Assembly (NCBI RefSeq): GCF_900142415.1
Contig: NZ_FRAU01000003.1
Coordinates: 250,307 to 314,306 of the forward strand
Direction of reading: 5' to 3'
DNA from: Rhodothermus profundi
GTDB taxonomy: Bacteria > Bacteroidota > Rhodothermia > Rhodothermales > Rhodothermaceae
Length of the DNA stretch: 64,000 bases
Positions 52,534 to 60,663 of the stretch are shown one piece after another. Below the pieces are notes generated by a model, which made no database searches, was not told the DNA's origin, and was given only the letters and a program-made list of their open reading frames with translations. The position numbers and the translations under genes were made by a program. Numbering within the stretch: position 1 is the stretch's first letter; the number at the start of each line of letters is the position of its first letter.

Positions 52534-52564
52534 CCAAAATATTTCCCTCTTTCATTACCCCAAA
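52534..52564 (-). promoter_or_regulatory. Bacteroidota-type promoter for the lyase-dctPQM operon
   Basis: On the - strand TTTG (52564-52561), a 19-base spacer, then TATTTTGG (52541-52534), close to the TTTG-N19-TAnnTTTG consensus with one mismatch. It leaves about 50 bases to the start at 52482. Confidence 0.45.
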
Positions 52565-52608
52565 TGCATATCTACAATGGATGCCATTTGAGGAATAGCT
52601 CGGCGTGC

Positions 52609-53367
52609 TTAGACGAAGTAGAGTCCTCCATTAATCTCCAGCGATTCACCATTGATATAAGCAGCCAGATCTGAAGCGAGAAAGACGACGCTGGACGCAA
52701 CCTCCCATGCTTCGCCCTCACGTCCCGCAAGCGTTGCCCTGGCTACTTGCTGACGCACTTCCTGGGGCGTAAATCGATCATGGAATGTGGTATTGATCAG
52801 TCCAGGCGATACGCAGTTGACGCGAATTTTACGCCTGGCCAACTCTTTGGCCAGACCTCGGGTAAATGATAAAACTCCTCCTTTTGCTGCCGCATATGCC
52901 ACAGCACCATTTCCTCCGCCATTTCGCGCAGCCAGTGACGCAACGTTGACGATCGCACCGCCATCGTTGAAGTGCTTCAGCGCGGCCTTTGTGACCAGGA
53001 AAACGCTTTTCAGATTCACATTAATAACCTGATCCCACAATTCTTCAGGCATATCTATGATGGATGAACGCCGCACAAGACCACCCGCGTTATTAATCAG
53101 AATGTCGAGGTTGCCTCCGAGCTGTCGCACAGTCTCTTGAACCATCCGTTCCACTTCGTCTGGCTTGGTGACGTCCGCCTGCACTGCGACAGCAACGCCC
53201 CCCTTGGCGCGAATGCGCTGCACTACCGCTTCGGCACTTTCCCCCGACATGCGGTAGTTCACGGCCACATGGGCGCCGCTGCAGGCTAACGCCTCTGCAA
53301 TGGCACGGCCAATATCACGGCCTGCTCCGGTGACCAGCGCTCTTTTGCCTGTGAGGTCGATCTTCAT
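52609..53367 (-). CDS. Short-chain dehydrogenase/reductase, probable DEH/uronate reductase
   Basis: 252 residues. Cofactor motif TGAGRDIGRAIA (13-24), NNAG (92-95), and catalytic S144, Y158 and K162 (AVAYAAAKGG), ending in ESLEINGG. All expected classical SDR residues are present. In alginate loci this position is filled by DEH reductase, which turns 4-deoxy-L-erythro-5-hexoseulose uronate into 2-keto-3-deoxygluconate. The assignment rests on neighbours: lyases on both sides and a KDG-type kinase in the same locus. It starts 49 bases after the PL17 gene. Confidence 0.88.
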   Translation of the reverse strand: MKIDLTGKRALVTGAGRDIGRAIAEALACSGAHVAVNYRMSGESAEAVVQRIRAKGGVAVAVQADVTKPDEVERMVQETVRQLGGNLDILINNAGGLVRRSSIIDMPEELWDQVINVNLKSVFLVTKAALKHFNDGGAIVNVASLAARNGGGNGAVAYAAAKGGVLSFTRGLAKELARRKIRVNCVSPGLINTTFHDRFTPQEVRQQVARATLAGREGEAWEVASSVVFLASDLAAYINGESLEINGGLYFV

Positions 53368-53416
53368 CGTTACTCCGTTTTGCTATTTTAACGATCCCTT
53401 ACTTTCCAGCTTCACC

Positions 53417-55648
53417 TCAATCGTGGAACGAAGAGCCAGACGCGACAGCAACTCCTTCGACGGCATAGTTTCCCGTCCACGTAAAGGTGCGTCCGCCAAA
53501 CGTAACGGTGTGCCGCGCCTCCGGATTATCCGGCCCGTTGGTGACCATTATGGTCCACCGCCATCCTCCTTTGCCGACCACCTCCACGACACTGGCCGCT
53601 TCGTTATGCCCCACGACTCGGACCGTTTTGATCTGCGGCCGAGCCTGGAGGCTAACTTCACGAGCCTCATGGAAATAGCCATGTGGCTCGATAACGCTTG
53701 CAAACAGATGCGTCTTCGCCCAACGACGGACCAGTATGAGAGGCTCTCGGCGCAGGTTAAAATGGGGATCATTCGCTCCAATACGCCCCAGAATCACCTG
53801 CGTCGCTGGAGCAGCGGCAACCGTCCAGGTGTAATAGCGATGCCCATCCAGCCAGGTGAACTGAATGACGCTGTCCGTACGCGCCTGCGCTTCTTTCCAG
53901 ATGTGCTGGTATCCGTAGTCAGCCCCCAGCGGCCGAAGCTGTTCGGTATAGCTCTGAAGGCGCACATTTGTCCAGATAGGCTGTCCCAGAAAGTGGATCG
54001 GATAATCATACTGGTGCGTGCTATCCGAAACCACGCGGTATAGATCCACTACGACCGGATAGTCCAACCGACTGTCTTCAATAAGCAGCAGCGTGCGTTG
54101 CATATTCACCCCGGGCCAATAGCCGTTAGCACGGGCACTCATGGCCTGAACAGGCCCTTTCCCATCAAAGAAGTGGCGTTCTCCTGACAGGGTCTCGGCT
54201 ATCTTCGGATCGGCTCGATTCTGACTGATCTCATCTACCACAACGGTATTGTGGGCAATCGTCTGCTTTGCATAACTATTATTTTCGGGCAGATAACGCC
54301 CTCCGTATTTGGGCTCCACATTAATGAACCGAGCAAACCCATAATCCCTGATCACCTGCCGCCCCCCATCGTAGAGCATGAAGTGTAATTTGTCAAAATG
54401 TCCGTGGCCCATTCCATGCGCGCCGTACTTCATGAGCACGACGGTCTGCTGGCGCCCTGTGCCTGCCCGCAGCAACCCGATTCCCCCTCGTTTACCATCG
54501 GCCCCATCCGTGAACTCAATGCTGGGCCATGTCATCTGGGGCACGGCAGCAGCTTCCGCATAAGCTTTTGCTACGGCCAGCCCGGCGCCGTTGAGAATCA
54601 CCTGTCCCTGCTCGCGAACAACACCGAGCAGCGCAGCATCTCCGCCGTAGCGCGCAAAAACCACGTTCGTCCCCAGCACCACGCCCGGTGCCTTCACGTT
54701 CATTGTTAACGAAGCATCATTGATAGGGGGAAAGACCCCATCGGGGAAGGTGGTCTGGACGGTAGCATAAAGGGCCTTTTTGAGAATGCTATCGCGATAA
54801 GCATAAATGCCCCGCTCGGGCTCATTCCGCTCAATTGCTTCCGCAAAGAAAAAGAGCGGCCAGAGCGCATAGCGGGCATAGTAAGGGCCTTCTACATAAT
54901 ACCCATCCGGCGAAAAAAGTTGATCAAGCTGAGCGAAAAAGCCAGCGCTTCCATCTTTTTTCGTGCCATAAAGTGCCTTCTCTACCCACTCGGGTTCCTC
55001 TATCACATAGCCCGTCATGCCCACCGCCGCGACCGCCCAAATGCCGTGATTGTGAATCTTGTCGAACTCCCGAGCCCCTTCGTTTACAATCCAGGAAGCC
55101 ATGGGGCGCAGTACGCTGGTTTCGATATGCGCCCGCTCTTCTTCGCTCAGCCAGTTATAAATGGCATCGTATGCGATAACGGTGTGCACCAACCAGACGC
55201 ACTCGTTAAGCAACTGATGAAACAGCTTTCCCGGAACCTGGCGCTCGCTACGTGGATGCGGCCCCAATTCAGGGTACATGGCCGCATAGGCCATGAGCAT
55301 ATCTCTTACAAACCGGGCATAACGCGCATCACCGGTAATTTGAAAGAGCAGCCCTGCCTTATACATATCCCGGTAGTTCTGCTTGTGCCGTTCGTGCGCA
55401 TAGCCTCCCGCTTCTCCAGGAGGCGGAACGTCCATGGGATGCGACAGGGCCGCCTCCACCTCAACCCGGACCTGCCCCAGAGTGGTATCAAGCAATGCAT
55501 AGTGCCCGATTGCCTGACGGATCGCGGCCGCCTCTGCCGCTGTAATGAACAGCCGCGGATGCTGCTGGGCATACCCGGCCTCCAATCCTCCCACAACCAG
55601 CCCACAGAGACCAATCTGAATGGCGCGTCTTATCATATAATACATCAT
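53417..55648 (-). CDS. PL17-type oligoalginate lyase (heparinase II/III fold)
   Basis: 743 residues; ATG 55636 is an equally good start. A signal peptide ends in GYAQQ. The (alpha/alpha) domain has KIHNHGIWAVAAVG with N200-H201 and GYYVEGPYYARYAL with the tyrosines near 256-260, equivalent to the Asn-His and Tyr of characterised PL17 enzymes. The beta domain has AHGMGHGHFDKLHF (410-423; zinc-type histidines), NSYAKQTIAHNTVVVDE (Y459, H466) and a long sandwich. It is exolytic on oligomannuronate in known members, releasing monomer. It has no type IX signal and so is probably periplasmic. Confidence 0.9.
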   Translation of the reverse strand: MMYYMIRRAIQIGLCGLVVGGLEAGYAQQHPRLFITAAEAAAIRQAIGHYALLDTTLGQVRVEVEAALSHPMDVPPPGEAGGYAHERHKQNYRDMYKAGLLFQITGDARYARFVRDMLMAYAAMYPELGPHPRSERQVPGKLFHQLLNECVWLVHTVIAYDAIYNWLSEEERAHIETSVLRPMASWIVNEGAREFDKIHNHGIWAVAAVGMTGYVIEEPEWVEKALYGTKKDGSAGFFAQLDQLFSPDGYYVEGPYYARYALWPLFFFAEAIERNEPERGIYAYRDSILKKALYATVQTTFPDGVFPPINDASLTMNVKAPGVVLGTNVVFARYGGDAALLGVVREQGQVILNGAGLAVAKAYAEAAAVPQMTWPSIEFTDGADGKRGGIGLLRAGTGRQQTVVLMKYGAHGMGHGHFDKLHFMLYDGGRQVIRDYGFARFINVEPKYGGRYLPENNSYAKQTIAHNTVVVDEISQNRADPKIAETLSGERHFFDGKGPVQAMSARANGYWPGVNMQRTLLLIEDSRLDYPVVVDLYRVVSDSTHQYDYPIHFLGQPIWTNVRLQSYTEQLRPLGADYGYQHIWKEAQARTDSVIQFTWLDGHRYYTWTVAAAPATQVILGRIGANDPHFNLRREPLILVRRWAKTHLFASVIEPHGYFHEAREVSLQARPQIKTVRVVGHNEAASVVEVVGKGGWRWTIMVTNGPDNPEARHTVTFGGRTFTWTGNYAVEGVAVASGSSFHD

Positions 55649-55666
55649 ACATGTTATTTAAGCCTA

Positions 55667-55695
55667 AAGGTAACGTGCTTCTTTTCCTCAGTCAA
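55667..55695 (-). promoter_or_regulatory. Candidate promoter of the PL17-SDR operon
   Basis: On the - strand TTGACT (55695-55690), a 17-base spacer, TACCTT (55672-55667). The -10 also reads TACCTTTA, near the Bacteroidota TAnnTTTG. It lies about 20 bases ahead of the first PL17 start codon. The remaining bases to 55851 contain only a 7-bp hairpin (55790-55806). Confidence 0.45.
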
Positions 55696-55851
55696 GCCTC
55701 CTACGGATCGTTCTCTTCTTCCCGCGCACTTTCAAGCTGTTTTCATACTACCCGATGCAACGCAGTCTCTACTCACCGTCGAAGTTACAGGCAGGAGATT
55801 CCTGCCGCATAAGCGCCTGGGGGATTACTGGTTCTGCTTACGCCCTTCCCT

Positions 55852-57255
55852 TCAAAGGCGATAGGACGCTTCCAGCAGCACGGTGTGGGCTACAATGCGG
55901 TTGGTGTTGACATTAGAAAGCCAGAGATCATCATAGCGCAGGCGAAAGAGCTCGTAGGAAAAGTCGAATCCGAAACGTCCGAAATGCACCCCGCTTCCTA
56001 CCGTGTAGACCGAAGCCATAGCAGGATCGTTGACAAACGCCGCCCCTGCCGGCACAAAGCCCTGGGGCTCGTCGCGATATCCAGCGCGCAGTGCCAGCCA
56101 GTCATTGACCCGAAATTCTACGCCGAGACGGAGCGTACTCTTACCGACCCACGGGGTGAATGAGGCGCCTCCGCTGGGAACATACTGGACCTTATCGAGC
56201 TGGTGGAGATCATAGTCAACGGCGAGTCGCCAGGCATTCGTGGGATAGAGCACCAGTCCCAGGGTAACCTGCAGGGGAATTTGTAGCTTATCCACCCCTT
56301 CCCGGGCTACGCCTTCCGTTGTTTTCCAGCGGCGCTCCAGGGTATACCCCGGTCGCACCACAATGCCCAGAGCAAACCTGTCGCTTGCAAACCGCCCGGA
56401 AAGGACGGTGCGAACTCCCCGGTATTTAGAGCTTCCGGCCAGCATTTCCTCTCCCTGGGACGGTGGCCGCAGCGAAAAGTCATTATTGTATCGTAAGACA
56501 AACTGTCCGCGGTCACGTCGGTACTGCCAATCCTCAGAGGTGCCGGTCAGCACCGTAACCGAAAGGCCGAATGCAAAGCGACCAAACTGAACGGAAATGG
56601 CAGGGGTAACCCCATAAAGGGCCCCTGTACGTTCTCTCATAAACTGAAACCAGTCCACAAGCAACGAATCCCCCTCCTGGACGCGCGGGATAGGGGCTGG
56701 CCTGAGCTGGCCAATGTTAGGATCCAGCGCATTATTGTTCTGGTAGTAGTGGTCCAGCACGGCTAGCTGCCCCAGGCCAATTCCTACTCCCCAGGACATA
56801 CCCCGGGCGCTAAACGGAACGCCGACAGCAATCACCGTTGGCCGCGCTGCCGAATACCTGTAGTGCCAGGGGGGTCGAATTGAATCAAAAGGACGCGTTA
56901 TTACCAGTTTGTCAGGATCATTCTCCAGGACCAGGCTCAGCTCGGCGTAAATGCGATTGGGGATCCACCGCACCTCCTGCTCAAGCGAGGTGGTTCCATA
57001 GCTTCCGCCTATACGGATCTCAGGCTGCCTGAGCCCGCTCAAAGCGGCGGGATCTGCAAACAGCGCTGTTACGTCCTGGTAGGCTCCCGCCACCACCCCT
57101 CCCATTGCACGCACGCGCGCTCCCGGCCATACGGTCTGGTTAAGCCCCTGATGCAGTAAGGGATCCGCCACTCCCTGAGCCGAAGCTGATTCGAAGGTCC
57201 CGAGCATACATCCCAGGACCCATAGCCGCCATATGCTGGAGCGCATTACCTTCAT
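55852..57255 (-). CDS. FadL/OmpP1-like outer-membrane barrel protein
   Basis: 467 residues with a signal peptide (cut near SASAQG). The mature start GARVRAMGGVVAGAYQDVTA, then LFADPAALSGL, matches the N-terminal plug of OmpP1/FadL-like barrels, and strands continue to the end (VLLEASYRL). Such proteins act as diffusion channels for hydrophobic or small molecules, or as unassigned envelope proteins in Bacteroidota. It is 24 bases downstream of the PorV-like gene and the last gene of the series that starts at the kinase. Confidence 0.82.
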   Translation of the reverse strand: MKVMRSSIWRLWVLGCMLGTFESASAQGVADPLLHQGLNQTVWPGARVRAMGGVVAGAYQDVTALFADPAALSGLRQPEIRIGGSYGTTSLEQEVRWIPNRIYAELSLVLENDPDKLVITRPFDSIRPPWHYRYSAARPTVIAVGVPFSARGMSWGVGIGLGQLAVLDHYYQNNNALDPNIGQLRPAPIPRVQEGDSLLVDWFQFMRERTGALYGVTPAISVQFGRFAFGLSVTVLTGTSEDWQYRRDRGQFVLRYNNDFSLRPPSQGEEMLAGSSKYRGVRTVLSGRFASDRFALGIVVRPGYTLERRWKTTEGVAREGVDKLQIPLQVTLGLVLYPTNAWRLAVDYDLHQLDKVQYVPSGGASFTPWVGKSTLRLGVEFRVNDWLALRAGYRDEPQGFVPAGAAFVNDPAMASVYTVGSGVHFGRFGFDFSYELFRLRYDDLWLSNVNTNRIVAHTVLLEASYRL

Positions 57256-57279
57256 CGTGTGGCATGCCGTTTTGACCTT

Positions 57280-58332
57280 CTACTTTAGCTGGGCGCCTAA
57301 CGTAATGCGGTGGGTTACCCCCAGATCTTTGCCCATGTCGTTATAGGAGTAATCAAATGCCAATCTGGCGGAACCAAGGTGTACATACAGGCCTCCCCCC
57401 CAGGTCCACCTTTCTGTGTCATAGTTGATCTTTCTGCCAGCTCGCAAGGCCAGGACATTCGCGAAAACGTATTCCAGGCCGACATGCATTTGCTGATCGT
57501 AGTCGTTAGGATGCACCAGGTCATAGATGAGCGTAAGCCGTTGATTGGACGACTGAAGCAACAGCGGCGAGAGCCCCACAAGGTCCCATGCGATCCCCAG
57601 GCGGAAAATCATTGGAGCAGCGAAGTTCTCCTCCACAAAAACGACTTCAGGCCCAAAGTTTTGAACCGCTGCACCCAGGCGAAGAGACCGGTAGCCGGTA
57701 TCATACTGAAGACCGAAATCAAACAGAAAGATCTGGGTGCTGGTCGCATACGCTTCGCCACTCTCTGGATCGCCAAAGGACAGGGGGCCGTTGTAAAGAG
57801 ATTCGTGCACGTATTTGGCTGTAATGCCAATGCGAAACTGATCATTGAGCGCGCGCCCGTACGAAATGCCTATCGCCCATGCTTGCGGACTGAACATATT
57901 GCCTGTCAGTCCAGGATTGTAGGTTCCATCCGGATTAAATCCAAGGAGATCGGTGCGCGTCTCGACAATTTCACCGTAGTCAACATACTGCACCTGCAGG
58001 CCCAGCCGGCTAAGACTTCCGATCGGAAAGGAAATGGCTGCAGAAGAAATTCTGGTATCAATTAAGTATGGTATATGCGTACCTGTTATCTGGAACCCCT
58101 CTGCCAGAGCGAGGCCCGATGGATTCCAGAATACTGCCTCCACACCTTCTGCTAACGCTACAAACGCATCGCCCATGGCCGTTGCTCGCGCCACCGGCAT
58201 TACCTTGAGAAACTGCATGGAGGTGGTCCCAACCTTCTGCGCCCATGTGGGTCCAGCGATTGTCGCGAGTCCACCCAGCACCACAAGGCGATGCAACCAA
58301 GATATTATTATTCTGGAGCAAATTAACTTCAT
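57280..58332 (-). CDS. PorV/PorQ-family outer-membrane protein
   Basis: 350 residues. A signal peptide ends in TWAQ. QFLKVMPVARATAMGDAFVA and the VFWNPSGLALAEG motif are the hallmark of the PorV/UPF0164 family, followed by alternating barrel strands. PorV binds sorting domains and shuttles type IX cargo to the attachment complex; PorQ-like paralogues exist. The neighbour on the upstream side encodes a sorting-domain protein, fitting a dedicated PorV. The assignment to PorV itself is not certain. Confidence 0.82.
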   Translation of the reverse strand: MKLICSRIIISWLHRLVVLGGLATIAGPTWAQKVGTTSMQFLKVMPVARATAMGDAFVALAEGVEAVFWNPSGLALAEGFQITGTHIPYLIDTRISSAAISFPIGSLSRLGLQVQYVDYGEIVETRTDLLGFNPDGTYNPGLTGNMFSPQAWAIGISYGRALNDQFRIGITAKYVHESLYNGPLSFGDPESGEAYATSTQIFLFDFGLQYDTGYRSLRLGAAVQNFGPEVVFVEENFAAPMIFRLGIAWDLVGLSPLLLQSSNQRLTLIYDLVHPNDYDQQMHVGLEYVFANVLALRAGRKINYDTERWTWGGGLYVHLGSARLAFDYSYNDMGKDLGVTHRITLGAQLK

Positions 58333-58348
58333 TTTATATTACAGGATT

Positions 58349-60649
58349 TTATCGAATAATAACAAACTTCCCACGTGCTACCTCGCCTTCTGGTGTTGTC
58401 ACCACGTAAAAGTAAACCCCTGAAGCCAGGCGTTGCTGGTTACGGGTTACCTGGAAATAGGCTACCGAGTAAGTTGGATCGTTGTGTTCAATGGTTGCTA
58501 CCAGTTGGCCAGCAAACGAGTAGATCTTGATCGTAGCCCGGGCGGGGAGTCCATAAAAACCTATGCGAAGTTGACTTTCTACTTCCCCACCATACCCGGA
58601 ACGCACCACAAATGGATTGGGCACGACATAAACCTTCCCCAGCTTTTTCACCGGCCCCAGTTGGGACTCATGACGCGTAATGTTGGTCCGTCCGCTTGTT
58701 CGCCCATTTTCATCAACGCTCAAAACGGAATAGTAATAGGTCTCTCCTATCCGCGGCTCGGGATCTCGCACGTAATAGTACCCATTCGGCACAAGGGGAA
58801 TGTCTCCCTGATTGATATAGGCAGGATCTCCTGGCCGCACGACAGCAAGCAACGTCCAGGGTCCTACTGGATGAGCGGCTCGGTATACTGCATAGTGGTC
58901 AAGCCGTCCTTGCAGTCTGGGATGATCAAACTGCTCAACTTGAGGCCCCCAGTAGATGATATTATTCCCCTGGTCATCATTGACAACGCGAATGGCCGGT
59001 GCAGGCACCGGAATGGGGAGCTTGTACACACCATCTTTAGGGAATTTCTCAATTTCGTAGGGCGGGCCTTCTGAACTTCCGGTATAGGCTTCTTTGGCTT
59101 TATCTGCAACCTCGCGCACTGTCACAACATCAGAATCAACATAATCAGGGAGTTCATACTCCGACAGATATGTACTTCCATACTCATATAAGAAGCCGTA
59201 GGGATAAGTGGGTGGAAAAGGCGTGCCTCCATAACGGATCGTTTCGTACCAGTTAGGCACCGGATAGAAGGCACGTCTATTTGGCTCACCACAATCTTCT
59301 CCACACGATCCTCCAAAGTCTACGAGTCCACCATCTGTTTCTTCTTTTCGCGCCGCTCCATATCCAATAACTTCAGCATAAGAAAACTCAATTTTATCGC
59401 CAATGTGAAGCGTATAGGGCCCAAAGGTGAACATTCGCCCCACCGCTTTTCGGGTCTGCCGATGATTGAACCGACCGCGCCCTATCCAGTACTGGCGATA
59501 CCATTGATATACGGGGTGCGTGCTGTCTCCTGCGGGCGGATCAATCGTACCGGGGCGATAGGGCGGATTTTTTCTGAAGTCAACGTGAAAGTAGCCCTTA
59601 ATCTTCGAGACGCGCAAATTGCTGGTTTCAAGGCGTATCATCCAGGGCTGGCGAATTTTAGGCCCTCCGCCATATTCCAGCGTCCAGACAATAGCCGAAT
59701 CACCCGGCTCTACAGCGGCATGCGTTTCTTCAGGAGTAGCGAGGTGCTCTGTATCATAATACAGCATCATAAATCCAGGCGCTCCGGGCGCATTGAGCCC
59801 GCCTCCATTTTCTCCACTTCGCCCCCACGCCTCATAATAGACCGGGTCTGGAAGACCATTCATGTGCAGATTGTAAGCTAACCAGCGTGTCGGGTCAAAG
59901 CGAGCTCGCTGATCATTTCGCTCAAAATCAGAATAGAGCCAGCGATTGTACTGACGCTGGTAGCCGAACATGTTAGGAGCAAATCCATATACAAAGCTGA
60001 CCAGTACGTTTGTCAGGGGCTCTTCTGTATCAGGAATTAGATCGCCATTTCTATCACCGGTATATTCCAGTTCATATTCATAGATGATAAAATCGTTATA
60101 ATCAGGATAGCTCCAGGCGCGCGTTGTGCGCTTGACCACAATGCCCAGGGGCGTTCCCCACGTCGAAACAATGATCTCCTCGGCCTCATCAGGGTTGTAG
60201 TCAGGGTTGAGCTCGCCGGACTCCAGCACGGGATAATTCTCAATGCGGTAAATACTAAGTGGAAAGGCCCACTGGCCGGCTACTTGCTCCGGAGAGCTGG
60301 CACCTATAGCCCCACAAAAAGCATACATGCGCTGGGAGGTATCGGCTGCCTCTCCGGAAATATGAATACCTCCTCCCAGAATATGATGCTTTCCATCATA
60401 CTCAATATCATCCACCAGAGTAGCAGAAAATCCTGGCCATTCCATAAGCGGAACACTGGTCGCATTACCTGCCTGGCCCTGGTGGTAGGCCCGTCCTATT
60501 TCGCCGGTATTGTAAATCGTCTGATGCAACATTCCTCGACGATGTATCTCGTATCGCCTCACCTGGGCTTCTATAGCCGGAGCTATCTGCAAAAGCAGCA
60601 ATCCTGAAACTATCTGCTTGAATACATATTTCTCAAAAAACTTCTTCAT
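58349..60649 (-). CDS. Type IX-secreted protein of unknown function in the alginate locus
   Basis: 766 residues from ATG 60649, where a signal peptide begins (MKKFFEKYVFKQIVSGLLLL, cut near EAQ). The body, about residues 30-680, has no enzyme motif I recognise. It is rich in tyrosine, with a fibronectin-type-III-like part near 560-660 (LDHYAVYRAAHPVGPWTLLA, GETYYYSVLSVDENG). A clean type-A sorting domain ends it (VYVVPNPFVVRSGY, ATIKIYSFAGQLVATI, LASGVYFYVVTTPEGEVAR, GKFVIIR). It sits 14 bases after the TonB-receptor gene and before PorV, so a surface glycan-binding role is plausible. Confidence 0.8.
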   Translation of the reverse strand: MKKFFEKYVFKQIVSGLLLLQIAPAIEAQVRRYEIHRRGMLHQTIYNTGEIGRAYHQGQAGNATSVPLMEWPGFSATLVDDIEYDGKHHILGGGIHISGEAADTSQRMYAFCGAIGASSPEQVAGQWAFPLSIYRIENYPVLESGELNPDYNPDEAEEIIVSTWGTPLGIVVKRTTRAWSYPDYNDFIIYEYELEYTGDRNGDLIPDTEEPLTNVLVSFVYGFAPNMFGYQRQYNRWLYSDFERNDQRARFDPTRWLAYNLHMNGLPDPVYYEAWGRSGENGGGLNAPGAPGFMMLYYDTEHLATPEETHAAVEPGDSAIVWTLEYGGGPKIRQPWMIRLETSNLRVSKIKGYFHVDFRKNPPYRPGTIDPPAGDSTHPVYQWYRQYWIGRGRFNHRQTRKAVGRMFTFGPYTLHIGDKIEFSYAEVIGYGAARKEETDGGLVDFGGSCGEDCGEPNRRAFYPVPNWYETIRYGGTPFPPTYPYGFLYEYGSTYLSEYELPDYVDSDVVTVREVADKAKEAYTGSSEGPPYEIEKFPKDGVYKLPIPVPAPAIRVVNDDQGNNIIYWGPQVEQFDHPRLQGRLDHYAVYRAAHPVGPWTLLAVVRPGDPAYINQGDIPLVPNGYYYVRDPEPRIGETYYYSVLSVDENGRTSGRTNITRHESQLGPVKKLGKVYVVPNPFVVRSGYGGEVESQLRIGFYGLPARATIKIYSFAGQLVATIEHNDPTYSVAYFQVTRNQQRLASGVYFYVVTTPEGEVARGKFVIIR

Positions 60650-60663
60650 GGCTAGTCTCACAT

